In this document: positions 8,201-15,514 of the stretch, one piece after another | Position numbering within the stretch: the stretch's first letter is position 1 | How the letters are laid out: every line of letters begins with the position of its first letter | Source of the DNA: Salinispirillum sp049115955 | GTDB lineage: Bacteria > Pseudomonadota > Gammaproteobacteria > Pseudomonadales > Natronospirillaceae | Reading direction: 5' to 3' | Assembly (NCBI GenBank): GCA_049115955.1 | Contig: JAGDZJ010000029.1 | Coordinates: forward strand, 17,665 to 81,664 | DNA length: 64,000 nucleotides | Translations under genes and position numbers: made by a program | Notes under the pieces: generated by a model | The model's database searches: none | Told to the model about the DNA's origin: nothing | The model's input: only the letters and a program-made list of their open reading frames with translations

Positions 8201-9176
8201 TGATTCACAATCGACCGTGACCTACGAAAAAGACGAACAAGGCCGTGGCCGGTTCAATATTTCGTTCGATAACTCGACCAATGTGTCTTTTGCGTTCGTT
8301 TCCAATCCGGCAACCAGTCAGTTGGGCTTCAGCTTGTCGGACGGCTCTGAAAATGAAGTGGCCATGGGTAAAGACGTACAGGGTACCATTAACGGTATTC
8401 GCGCCACCGGAAACGGACAGGTGCTAACCGCAGGCAGCGGCGCGCAAGCGGCGACCAACGGGTACATTCTGGGTTCCCCGGGCTTTGACTTTTCTACGGC
8501 CGTTGGTTTGGATTCAACCAGTAATACCATTCGCGTTACGATTGATGGTGTAGCGTCGGGCGAAATCAATTTGACGGAAACGGCGTACGCAACGGGCAGA
8601 GCTTTGGCGGATGAAATGAAGCGCGCGATCAATAATGACAGTGCTTTGGCATCGGCAGGGAAATTTGTTGATGTGCAGTACGATCCGGCTACTAATACTT
8701 TCGGTATTTTCTCAATCTCTACCGGCGAAGAGTCCACGGTGCGTATTAACTCAATGGACCCCGCGTTGTCTGCAGTGACTGGCTTGTCGCCTACGTCAGC
8801 GACGACAGACGGTAAAAATGCGTCAGGCTCTAAAGATCCAGCGGCGGGTATTCAGTTACGTGTGCTGGGTGGTCAGCTTGGTGAGCGTGGAACCGTTAAT
8901 TATGTCAGTGGTGTTTTCGAGCAGTTGGGAAGCTTGTTTTCCGGTTTGCTGAGGACTGATGGTACGGTTTCAACGCGCATCGCTGGGCTAGACCGAGAGA
9001 TGGATTTGATCAACGAAGAAAAAACGCGCCTGGAAACAAGGATTGCCGCGCAAGAGCAACGTTTGAAGTCGCAGTTTTTGTTCAACGATTTGATCATCTC
9101 TCGTTTGAACAGTACCGAGTCGTTCTTACAACAGCAGTTCGACATCATGAACTCAATGCTGTCCAATAAGAAATAA
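5259..9176 (+). CDS. fliD: Flagellar filament cap protein FliD, very large (1305 aa)
   Basis: FliD forms the cap that folds flagellin at the filament tip. The N-terminus (MASIQSLGIGSGLLTADLAEQI) is the FliD_N domain. The extreme C-terminus (about the last 110 residues) is the coiled-coil FliD_C end. A conserved segment with GTINGIRATGNGQVLT lies near residue 1050. Usual FliD length is 450-700 aa. The extra roughly 700 residues hold about six divergent copies of a module of around 90 aa, with the pattern f.v.vdG..i.l....lA..iq.aIN....g..v.y......i.s...G..S....d....LGL. The start at 5259 is chosen over an upstream in-frame TTG (5229) because GCGGAG lies 8 nt before it and the protein then starts like known FliD. 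It is transcribed from the perfect sigma-28 promoter at 5133-5159. Confidence 0.95.
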   Translation: MASIQSLGIGSGLLTADLAEQIIAAEREATDKRLEFKTAKVEAQITAYGEIKSALSSLEAAAKSLASATNIRQTKSTSSNASAVTATTSSTAEVGNYSIAVDSIAQSHTVASPRYNSVTDTVGTGTLTFRFGTFDYDGSDNIQGFEQNSAGREFTLELDSTNNTLGGVRDAINAANMGVQASLVNDGTGYRLLLSSKEAGLDNAMEITVAGDAGLQALAYNQAQNDPNNNMLMTQKAADAELTVNGLAITSRSNQLTEVIRGVTINLNSATAGSTVNLNISRDTSGVVEKTEEFIEAYNFYREVYSEVTKFSPDDPQGGLLLGDSTLRTVQNQVRSALTQIVSGLENSQYRSLADIGIFTDSRDNYKLALNVDKLEEAFQNSIESVTGLFANRTVANDGLINYIAKSADTKPGEYAVEITQLATQAKMKGRPITEPTAGNPVIIGGSNDSFRINVDGTTATIDLTQGTYDNIDDLVLMIQNSINNNSTLLGRARSVTVGFNEATSSIEITSSRFGSSSQVSLVGADANIANTLGLTLPGQGGVSGQFYNTLNDLAFAASTIPGSREVFEKDSFNFASNTVSFDLILNGDAPVNITLDQDMSNVLDINGNVVEERTRNDTLSYINAQLNAAGLSGQVTAQFNSSNRLVFSSPIDAAPQTIELANVNVTGSNDVLGLESAQGQATSGVSIGAGVEFQLSYDNRYIEVNSGVVIVPEDIYETPEDLAAAIQAAINSDPTVAGAAVGAITTPGTRPIGTAINFDARPAGFTFEYNGQSFTVDVDADGTDNLDSVQTAIDNALVAGGLEEGDVKAINSAGGLALETLAKGSSEVLTMLSDGRGDMTTPGKSITSGIDFSADPANFTFRVDGVNIDVSLTEDLSAGTAEDTLAYIQQRLNIGLANAGGGGNFTAGDVVARLDENDQIVFETRSKNGARTNATFGALASLEVVSADAGAAASLGLAAAGPNILGRDAFGFELGSVQGFDSQSTVTYEKDEQGRGRFNISFDNSTNVSFAFVSNPATSQLGFSLSDGSENEVAMGKDVQGTINGIRATGNGQVLTAGSGAQAATNGYILGSPGFDFSTAVGLDSTSNTIRVTIDGVASGEINLTETAYATGRALADEMKRAINNDSALASAGKFVDVQYDPATNTFGIFSISTGEESTVRINSMDPALSAVTGLSPTSATTDGKNASGSKDPAAGIQLRVLGGQLGERGTVNYVSGVFEQLGSLFSGLLRTDGTVSTRIAGLDREMDLINEEKTRLETRIAAQEQRLKSQFLFNDLIISRLNSTESFLQQQFDIMNSMLSNKK

Positions 9177-9183
9177 GCGTTTC

Positions 9184-9236
9184 GTAGGAGCGCAGCCCTC
9201 TGCGCGAAGGTTTCGGCCAGAGGGCTGGCCTCCTAC
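9184..9236. repeat. REP-like palindrome between fliD and the methyltransferase gene
   Basis: An imperfect palindrome: GTAGGAG (9184-9190) pairs with CTCCTAC (9230-9236), and CAGCCCTCTG (9193-9202) pairs with CAGAGGGCTG (9218-9227). It lies between convergent genes. On the minus strand its TAG is the stop codon of the methyltransferase gene. The 21 bases at 9215-9235 (minus strand) match 20438-20458 (plus strand) at 20 of 21 positions. Confidence 0.75.
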
Positions 9237-11290
9237 AACTTCCGCAAATACATCTGATACATGCCGCCAAAGAGCCTAGGATTGTCTATTTCTAAACGTT
9301 CCCAGTTCTTCAAGTCGTTCATTAAACAATCTTCAGGGAAGAAATGCTGATACGAACGGCGCACCGAAGGTGGCAGTACAAAGCCTAAAAATTCCAGTGG
9401 CAGTTGACGAATCAAACTGGCTAGATCGTTCGGCGTGAACAGGTGTTCTTGTGCATGGAAAAGCAGATCTCTGATGCCGCTCATGGAATAGAAGTCAACC
9501 GATGTAATGATTGTCTTCAAGTCTTGGCTATCGCCTTGTTGTTGCAGCAGGGCGTGTCGGAATCGACGAATGTCGTCTGGTGTAGTGCCAAAGCCCTGTT
9601 CCTGAATTACCTTTCTAAGGCTGGTGATAGTGTTACGTGCGCGACGACTGTACAGGCCGACTTTCATTAGGCCGTTGGGACGCAGTAGGCCACACAGTGC
9701 TTCCCATCCTGCCATGGGGTTGCCCATGTGGTGTAAAACACCGGAACACTCAATGACGTCGAACAATCCTTGTTCCGGGAAGTGATCAGCCGTTAGCGCT
9801 AGGATGTCAGCATGATAGAAACGAATGTTGTCTACTTCATACCGTTCTGCCATAGCTCGCCCGTAAGCTAGGCTACGACGGCTCAAATCGATAGCGGTGA
9901 CGTCGACGTCATGAAAATGGCGCGCCACATGAATAGCGTGTCTACCGGTGCCAGAGCCTGCGATCAATATGCGAATAGGCGTTTTAGTTTTATGTCGGCT
10001 CAGGTCAAGCGCGGGTATTTCGCTGGCTACCGCGCGTACGTAATGTGTCGATGTGTACAGTGGAAGATGTGTCCAGCGCGGATACGGATTGTCTTCGTAT
10101 TGCGCACGCACGGCGTGCGATACACTGCCTTGAATATCGGTGAGCGCTTCAATGTCGTTCGCTCTGACGATCTCTTCCGCTGTTTCCAACAAGTGCGCAT
10201 GTAGCAACGCTTTGGTTTGCGGGTCGGTAGACTTCATCAAGGATTTAACAGGCCAGGTAAGGTCTTTTTGTGCCAATGGTTCATACAACGACAAAAGCAG
10301 TGCTGGCAACAGCAGTTCTTCCGGCTTGCTTTGGCCAGCCAATTCCTCATGCAGGTAGCCTTTTAGGGCTTTTACAGTCTGTACTTCGTCTGGTGTTTGG
10401 TACAGCAGGAACTCGTTGTGTAGGCTATATTGCGCCAGTCCTAGCAGTAGCGATTTTAAGTCTGAGTCAATGTGGCCCAGGCTCAAATGATGATGAAGCA
10501 CAGTTTGGCGGAGTGATGCCAAAAGGTCATCCAGCTCGGGGTGCACGAACAACAGCCGATGCAAAGATTCCAGCAGCAAGTCGTCCTGCACTAACTGGTT
10601 CAGTTCAATAGCAGCATTGGGGTTATGCAGCTCATAGCGATGAATCAGCAGCGAGCCGGTTAAAGGCGCTAGACTCTGGTGATCCAGATTGTCTGTGCGC
10701 AATAGGTTTATAATGTCAGAGGCGAGCGTCGCGTCGTAATAGTCAGCTTTTATTTGCCCGGCGCACTCTAACAGGCGAGAAGTGAGTGCGGTCTTCTGCG
10801 GGTACTTGCGCACTAGTTTACGATAATCGCTAAAGGCTTCTGCGTACATGCCGCTGCGATACTTTACATAGGCCAGCGATTGGTCGGCTACTGTAGCATT
10901 GGGGTCAAAATCAATTGCGTTTCGAAAGTGCGCCGCAGCATCACTCAGGCTGTGACGTTGTAGGGCTAGATGACCTCGACTGAAGGCTATGCCTGGATCT
11001 TTAGGTGCCAACTTGGCTGCCTCGGACAGAAATAGCTCAGCGTCGTCAAATTGCCCTTTCTCTAGTGCAATGCGGCCATTAAGGTTGTACGCCAGAGCAC
11101 GGTGCTCTGGGTATTGCGCGAGCGCTTCCGCTAGTAGAGCGGCTTGCGCCAAATGCTCATTGCTGGCTTCGTAGCCAAGGTCATATTTACCAGCTTGGTC
11201 TAGATGCCAAACAGCTTGGCGCTCCAATACCTTGATGTCGGTATATTCCGGTAAGGCGGATGGCTTAACCTGTCGTTTTGCCTGTGTCAT
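9233..11290 (-). CDS. TPR-repeat SAM-dependent methyltransferase, probable flagellar modification
   Basis: A 685-aa two-part protein. Residues about 20-200 are tetratricopeptide-like repeats (for example AYNLNGRIALEKGQFDDAELFL and GHLALQRHSLSDAAAHFRNAI). Residues about 400-540 are a class I methyltransferase with motif I IAGSGTGRH, an acidic motif II end (DVTAIDLS) and FDVIECSGVLHHM. A YEDNPYPRW motif precedes it. The ATG at 11290 is chosen because GGAG sits 8 nt upstream; a longer GTG start at 11332 has no such site. The gene lies antisense between fliD and its usual neighbour fliS. TPR-methyltransferase fusions occur in flagellar glycosylation islands, so methylation of flagellin or its glycan is inferred from position only. 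The true substrate is unknown. Confidence 0.85.
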   Translation of the reverse strand: MTQAKRQVKPSALPEYTDIKVLERQAVWHLDQAGKYDLGYEASNEHLAQAALLAEALAQYPEHRALAYNLNGRIALEKGQFDDAELFLSEAAKLAPKDPGIAFSRGHLALQRHSLSDAAAHFRNAIDFDPNATVADQSLAYVKYRSGMYAEAFSDYRKLVRKYPQKTALTSRLLECAGQIKADYYDATLASDIINLLRTDNLDHQSLAPLTGSLLIHRYELHNPNAAIELNQLVQDDLLLESLHRLLFVHPELDDLLASLRQTVLHHHLSLGHIDSDLKSLLLGLAQYSLHNEFLLYQTPDEVQTVKALKGYLHEELAGQSKPEELLLPALLLSLYEPLAQKDLTWPVKSLMKSTDPQTKALLHAHLLETAEEIVRANDIEALTDIQGSVSHAVRAQYEDNPYPRWTHLPLYTSTHYVRAVASEIPALDLSRHKTKTPIRILIAGSGTGRHAIHVARHFHDVDVTAIDLSRRSLAYGRAMAERYEVDNIRFYHADILALTADHFPEQGLFDVIECSGVLHHMGNPMAGWEALCGLLRPNGLMKVGLYSRRARNTITSLRKVIQEQGFGTTPDDIRRFRHALLQQQGDSQDLKTIITSVDFYSMSGIRDLLFHAQEHLFTPNDLASLIRQLPLEFLGFVLPPSVRRSYQHFFPEDCLMNDLKNWERLEIDNPRLFGGMYQMYLRKL

Positions 11291-11619
11291 CTCTCGTCTC
11301 CGGCGTCTTTTTGCCATAGCGGCGGCAGTCACTTGCCACTCTTACTGCTGTTGGGCAGTACTTTTGATCGGACAATCCCAGTAAATCCGCGTCTTTGCGC
11401 TGGAAATGACTCGAATTGTGTCTAAACTCTAAAGACGATATTTCAAGGAGCGTGCCAGCTTTGCGCGGCAGGCATGAATACCTGCCCTACAGATGGCTGG
11501 AGAAGGGCGGGCGCTCCTACGTAGAAAGAACACCTGCGCATTAAAGAAAACACTCAAGTTTTACCGTAAGAAGTCGCCACACTGTATGAACCGTTGACAT
11601 CAACACGAGGGGCGCGAGT
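11291..11619. other. Divergent intergenic region with a REP-like repeat
   Basis: These 329 bp lie between the minus-strand methyltransferase gene and fliS. They contain the palindromic element at 11446-11518 and no further gene. TCAAGTTT (11550-11557) followed after 11 nt by a poor -10 (GTCGCCAC) could be a degenerate sigma-28 site for fliS, but only half of the -10 positions match. Confidence 0.4.
11446..11518. repeat. Composite REP-like palindrome upstream of fliS
   Basis: Outer arms AGGAGCG (11446-11452) and CGCTCCT (11512-11518) enclose an inner palindrome, GGCAGGCAT (11467-11475) with ATACCTGCC (11478-11486). The inner part, read on the minus strand, is the same GTAGGGC-GGTATTCAT type as the hairpin at 20518-20537. 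Confidence 0.65.
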
Positions 11620-12015
11620 ATGTACGCACGAGGTGCTAGGCAGTATCAGGCGGTAGGAACCGAGACCAGTATCATGGATGCTGATCCGCACAAACTAATT
11701 CAGTTGTTGATCGACGGCGCTCTGGCACGTATGTCCGCCGCGAAAGGCCACATCCAGCGTAATGATATTGAGCAGCGTAATAAGATGCTCAATTCTGCGA
11801 TTAACATTATTTCCGGCTTGCAAGAGAGTCTAAACATGGACGCCGGTGAGCTGTCGATGAATTTAGAGCGCTTGTACGATTACATGACGCGCCGCTTGTT
11901 TGAAGCGAACTTGCGCAACGATGAAAAAATTGTCGATGAAGTGATCGGGTTGATGATGGAAATAAAAGCCGCTTGGGATGGTATTCGTGAGGAAGCCTTG
12001 GCCCTGGCACGATGA
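11620..12015 (+). CDS. fliS: Flagellin chaperone FliS
   Basis: FliS (131 aa) binds the C-terminal D0 helix of flagellin in the cytosol and holds it export-competent. The sequence starts MYARGARQYQAVGTETSI and contains ADPHKLIQLLIDGAL and LERLYDYMTRRLFEANLRND, both conserved through the family; length is typical. GAGGGGCGCGAG precedes the ATG. The stop overlaps the fliT start (ATGA), so the two are translationally coupled. The chaperone is of normal size although its client flagellin is about twice the usual length, consistent with recognition of only the conserved terminus. Confidence 0.97.
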   Translation: MYARGARQYQAVGTETSIMDADPHKLIQLLIDGALARMSAAKGHIQRNDIEQRNKMLNSAINIISGLQESLNMDAGELSMNLERLYDYMTRRLFEANLRNDEKIVDEVIGLMMEIKAAWDGIREEALALAR

Positions 12016-12359
12016 AGGCATCTGATCGTCTGCAGTTAGAATATGATCTGATCACGGCACTCGCTACGTGTGAGGAGCAAGCGCTCGATGCTATCGGGCG
12101 CGCTGATTGGGCAAGCTTAGCGGGTTTGGCGACCGAGCTGGACCGTATAGCAGGTGACATCAACAAAGCCATGGCCCAGGGCTTCCACAGTCCTGATGTG
12201 GCGACGAAACTGCAGCGCCTGCTAGAACTCTACCAAAAGGCTCTGCTGCAAGCGCAGGGTGCTGACAACGCGTTGAAGCAACAGGAAAAAGATCTGTTGC
12301 AGCAACGTTCTGATATCGCCACTCAAATTTTACCGGAAGATTCGTCGCCTGATTCATAA
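12012..12359 (+). CDS. fliT: FliT-like flagellar chaperone
   Basis: A 115-aa, almost entirely helical protein overlapping fliS by 4 bp. FliT-type proteins are export chaperones for the cap protein FliD and can inhibit the class II regulator in enterics. Sequence conservation in this family is low. Assignment rests on size, helical heptad-like content (ELDRIAGDINKAM, LQRLLELYQKALLQAQG) and the strict fliS-fliT gene order. Its expected client here is the oversized FliD at 5259-9176. Confidence 0.75.
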   Translation: MKASDRLQLEYDLITALATCEEQALDAIGRADWASLAGLATELDRIAGDINKAMAQGFHSPDVATKLQRLLELYQKALLQAQGADNALKQQEKDLLQQRSDIATQILPEDSSPDS

Positions 12360-12360
12360 T

Positions 12361-12378
12361 GCGGGTGTTCACACCCGC
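12361..12378 (+). terminator. Hairpin after fliT
   Basis: GCGGGTG/CACCCGC with a TTCA loop, two bases after the fliT stop codon. There is no strong T run. The hairpin resembles the GGCGGGTAT/ATACCCGCC element before fliH, so it may be a member of the same REP-like family reused as a 3' end. Confidence 0.5.
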
Positions 12379-12432
12379 TCTACCTCCGCACGCACATTCT
12401 CTACGCATTTCTGACAATTCATTGACAAATAT

Positions 12433-12460
12433 TTGACTCTTTCTGAAAACATGCTAAAAA
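12433..12460 (+). promoter_or_regulatory. Possible sigma-70 promoter of fleQ
   Basis: TTGACT (12433-12438), a 16-bp spacer and TAAAAA (12455-12460) resemble a housekeeping promoter 160 bp upstream of the fleQ start. A second TTGACA is at 12422-12427. No sigma-54 or sigma-28 site was seen here, as expected for the master regulator at the top of the cascade. This is a weak call. Confidence 0.3.
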
Positions 12461-12620
12461 GTAACAAGAAAGTCAATTCCATGACGGTGATTGCCTAATA
12501 GTTTGTCAAATCAAATTGCAGTAAGGGCGGAACGGACGGAAAACAGACGTGATTGTCGTCGAAATGCGGCATCAACTTGACAGTCTGCAACTGAACGTAT
12601 GCCCAGAGGATAGGCGCAGC

Positions 12621-14084
12621 ATGTGGCGAGATAATAAATTCTTGGTATTGACCGATGACGTGGCCTTGCGCCAAGAAATCGAAGTCATTTTTTCTTTTCT
12701 TCAAGAAGAAACCATCACTTTGTCTATGCAAGAGCATTGGCGCGACGAGTTAGATCGTAAACTCGCCTCGTCAGAAGACACTGGTGCATTGGTCGGAATT
12801 ATTCTTGGCCCTGTAGAGCAGTCAGTCAGCGATCTCGTTGAGTCGCTTTTTGATTGGAATCCAGGCATTCCTGTTGTGGTTTTGAATGACGCGCTGGATG
12901 TCAGTGCTGTCGCTGAGCCGGCGCGCGCCCAAGTATTGGCACAGATCAAATGGCCGGCGAGTTACAATAAGGTCGTCGATGTGCTGCATCGATGCCAAAT
13001 GTACCGTGAGCAGTACGAATGGGGGCGCAATCGTCAGGTTCAACGTGATACCAAGCTCTTTCACTCCCTCGTAGGCAGCTCTCGCCAAGTGCAAAGTATT
13101 CGTGAGCTGATGGCGCAAGTAGCGGACAAAGACGTTACGGTACTCATTCTTGGTGAGTCAGGTACGGGTAAGGAAGTGGTTGCCCGCAATTTGCACTACC
13201 ACAGCGAACGCAAGAAGCAACCATTCGTGCCCGTCAACTGTGGTGCTATTCCTCCCGAGTTGCTTGAAAGTGAATTGTTTGGCCATGAGAAGGGTGCCTT
13301 TACTGGTGCCATTACGTCGCGCCCAGGCCGTTTTGAATTGGCAGAGGGCGGTACGCTGTTTTTAGACGAAATAGGCGACATGCCTTTAGCAATGCAGGTG
13401 AAGCTGTTGCGCGTATTGCAAGAGCACACCTATGAGCGCGTGGGTGGGAGCAAGACGTACAAGACCGATGTACGCATTGTGGCTGCGACGCACCGCAACC
13501 TGGAGCAGATGATTGCCGAGGGTACCTTTCGCGAAGACCTCTATTACCGTTTGAACGTGTTCCCCATTGAGATGCCGTCGCTGCGCGAGCGCTCGGAAGA
13601 TATTCCCCTGTTGATCAATGAATTGATTCGCCGTATCGAGGCGGAAAAGCGCGGGTCATTGCAGTTTAACTCGGCGGCCATTATGTCGCTGACACGGCAC
13701 GATTGGCCCGGTAATGTGCGTGAACTGGCCAATCTGGTCGAGCGCTTGGTGATCATGCATCCATTCAGCGTGATCGGTATTCAAGAATTGCCGATGAAGT
13801 ATCGGCATGTTGAAGACGGCGACCCGGTTGAAATTCCGGTGCGCGCGCCGGCCGCTCCGGTGGCCGCTACACGTACGAGTGCTCTGGAGACTAAGGCGCT
13901 GCTGCCCGTTAATGGGTTGAACCTGAAAGAATATTTGACCGATCTTGAACAAGATTTGATTCTGCAAGCGCTGGAAGATTGCGACAACGTGGTCGCTCGG
14001 GCGGCAGAGCGGTTGCATTTGCGGCGGACCACCTTAGTAGAGAAGATGCGCAAATACGGTTTAATGAACAAAGAAGAAGTTTAA
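12621..14084 (+). CDS. fleQ: FleQ/FlrA, sigma-54-dependent master regulator of flagellar genes
   Basis: A 487-aa bacterial enhancer-binding protein. Residues 1-120 are an atypical receiver domain; the phospho-acceptor Asp is missing (the strand reads LVGIILGPVE). The AAA+ domain has GESGTGKEV (Walker A), GAFTGA (sigma-54 contact) and GGTLFLDEIGD (Walker B). The C-terminus is a Fis-type HTH (VARAAERLHLRRTTLVEKM). The start MWRDNKF at 12621 matches the family; an upstream in-frame GTG at 12549 would add 24 atypical residues. FleQ drives fleSR and basal-body genes and is known to bind c-di-GMP through an LFRS motif and a post-Walker-A Arg. Here the motif reads LFHS, with CAC at 13062-13064 (residue 148). 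The second Arg, in VVARN, is kept. Confidence 0.97.
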   Translation: MWRDNKFLVLTDDVALRQEIEVIFSFLQEETITLSMQEHWRDELDRKLASSEDTGALVGIILGPVEQSVSDLVESLFDWNPGIPVVVLNDALDVSAVAEPARAQVLAQIKWPASYNKVVDVLHRCQMYREQYEWGRNRQVQRDTKLFHSLVGSSRQVQSIRELMAQVADKDVTVLILGESGTGKEVVARNLHYHSERKKQPFVPVNCGAIPPELLESELFGHEKGAFTGAITSRPGRFELAEGGTLFLDEIGDMPLAMQVKLLRVLQEHTYERVGGSKTYKTDVRIVAATHRNLEQMIAEGTFREDLYYRLNVFPIEMPSLRERSEDIPLLINELIRRIEAEKRGSLQFNSAAIMSLTRHDWPGNVRELANLVERLVIMHPFSVIGIQELPMKYRHVEDGDPVEIPVRAPAAPVAATRTSALETKALLPVNGLNLKEYLTDLEQDLILQALEDCDNVVARAAERLHLRRTTLVEKMRKYGLMNKEEV

Positions 14085-14088
14085 CATT

Positions 14089-14118
14089 TTTTGGCGGGTG
14101 TGCTTACTCCCGCTAAAA
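14089..14118 (+). terminator. Hairpin after fleQ
   Basis: TTTTGGCGGG (14089-14098) pairs with CCCGCTAAAA (14109-14118) over 10 bp including one G-U pair, starting 5 nt after the fleQ stop. It can act as a terminator separating fleQ from fleSR. Confidence 0.5.
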
Positions 14119-14126
14119 TATATGGC

Positions 14127-14204
14127 GGATGACGCTGCGCTCTTCNNNNNNNNNNNNNNNNNNNNNNNNNNNNNNNNNNAGGGCGGAAGAGCGCAGCGTC
14201 ATCC
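14127..14204. repeat. Perfect 19-bp inverted repeat flanking an assembly gap
   Basis: GGATGACGCTGCGCTCTTC (14127-14145) is directly followed by 34 Ns (14146-14179). Six bases later its exact reverse complement occurs at 14186-14204. The arms look like one REP/BIME-type palindrome, which probably broke the assembly. The real gap content and length are unknown. Confidence 0.85.
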
Positions 14205-14240
14205 TCCATGTCGGGTTAAAACCCGATCCACACCCTAATC

Positions 14241-14255
14241 GGCACGCCCCTTGCT
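14241..14255 (+). promoter_or_regulatory. Sigma-54 promoter of fleSR
   Basis: GGCACGCCCCTTGCT matches the consensus TGGCACG-N4-TTGCW except for the first T, with the required 10 nt between GG and GC. It lies 41 bp upstream of the fleS ATG. In Pseudomonas, fleSR is a FleQ/sigma-54 target, which fits fleQ being the upstream gene. Confidence 0.85.
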
Positions 14256-14296
14256 TTAACTACCAATAACGTATTAAAGACAAATTATTGGCAGTT

Positions 14297-15514
14297 ATGA
14301 CGCAAAGCATCGCCACCACCAAGCCTATTCAGCCTAAGGCCGCGCCTGTCGCGGGCTCTGGGCTACATGATGTGGATGAAATACTGCAAGTTTTCCGCCG
14401 TATGACGGAGGAAATGAGCGCCTCGTCGGAAGAATTCGAGCGTCGTGTTGCAGTGCTGAACGGTGAAATCAGCGCGCTCAGCGCACAACGGATGGAAGAA
14501 TTACGCGAAAAGGAGCGTTTGGCTGATCAGCTAGAAGGCCTTTTGCGCATCCTGCCAACCGGCGTTATCGTCATTGACCGATCGGGTCGCATTCAACGTG
14601 CTAATCCTGCCGCTGAGCAAATGCTGGTGCATGATCGCCTACCGGTGCTTACAGGTGCCGTCTGGTCCAGCGTTATTCAAATTGCATTTCGTCCACAAGA
14701 GCACGACGGGCACGAGATATCCTTGCACAACGGCCGCTTGGTCAGTTTGGATACCTGTGCTTTAGAGGGGTTCGGGCAGTTGGTGGTATTAAACGACATG
14801 ACCGCCACACGCTCTTTGCAGGCCGAGGTTTCTCGTCATCAACGCTTGGCCGGTATGGGCCGCATGGTGGCCAGTATGGCACATCAAATTCGCACGCCAC
14901 TGTCTGCGGCTATGTTGTATACCGAAAATCTGCGTAAGCCCGGTATCAACGAATCGCAACGCCAACGCTTCGCGGAAAAAATTCAGTCGCGGTTGGAGCA
15001 CCTTGAGCAACAGGTGCGGGACATGTTGATCTTCGCAAAGGGCGATACCAAGTTAGTCGACCGACAGCTCAGCGGCGAACTGTTGCAAGCATTGCGTGAG
15101 TCTTGCGCGGCGGCACTAGAGCGCAGTGCCTCGCAGCTCAATGTACTCAATGAAGCACCTGACGCACAAGTCATCTGCAATCGCGACACGCTCATCAGCG
15201 CCTTTGGTAACTTGGTGAACAATGCGATAGAAGCGGTGGGACAGAATGCGTCTATTGACTTGCGCGTTTATGTCGAAAACAACCTGATTACCTTTGATTT
15301 CCACGACCATGGCCCCGGCATTCCAGAAGAGGTGCTGCGGCAACTGGGCGAACCCTTTGTTACCACGAAAGCCAACGGCACCGGCTTAGGCCTGCCGGTC
15401 GTGCAGGCAGTTATGCGCGCCCACAACGGCTCTTTCTCACTTTTTAACGTCAAAGGCGGCACCTATGCACGGGTTTGCCTGCCATACCAAACACTTACGG
15501 AGGCATCATCATGA
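14297..15514 (+). CDS. fleS: FleS, flagellar two-component sensor kinase
   Basis: A 405-aa soluble histidine kinase with no membrane segment. A coiled-coil region lies at about 45-85. A PAS domain at about 85-165 starts near LLRILPTGVIVIDRSGRIQRANPA. The HisKA domain carries the phospho-accepting His in MASMAHQIRTPLSA. The ATPase domain has FGNLVNNAIEA (N box), HDHGPGIPE (G1) and GTGLGLPVV (G2). It is expected to phosphorylate FleR. The ATG at 14297 is chosen over a TTG nine bases upstream; neither has a clear Shine-Dalgarno. It overlaps fleR by 4 bp (ATGA). Transcription is from the sigma-54 site at 14241-14255. Confidence 0.95.
   Translation: MTQSIATTKPIQPKAAPVAGSGLHDVDEILQVFRRMTEEMSASSEEFERRVAVLNGEISALSAQRMEELREKERLADQLEGLLRILPTGVIVIDRSGRIQRANPAAEQMLVHDRLPVLTGAVWSSVIQIAFRPQEHDGHEISLHNGRLVSLDTCALEGFGQLVVLNDMTATRSLQAEVSRHQRLAGMGRMVASMAHQIRTPLSAAMLYTENLRKPGINESQRQRFAEKIQSRLEHLEQQVRDMLIFAKGDTKLVDRQLSGELLQALRESCAAALERSASQLNVLNEAPDAQVICNRDTLISAFGNLVNNAIEAVGQNASIDLRVYVENNLITFDFHDHGPGIPEEVLRQLGEPFVTTKANGTGLGLPVVQAVMRAHNGSFSLFNVKGGTYARVCLPYQTLTEASS

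Noticed and set aside
9233..11290. FliB-type flagellin lysine methylase
   Set aside because: The domain order (TPR then class I methyltransferase with a GSGTG motif) does not look like FliB. Function was left as a general flagellar-modification inference.
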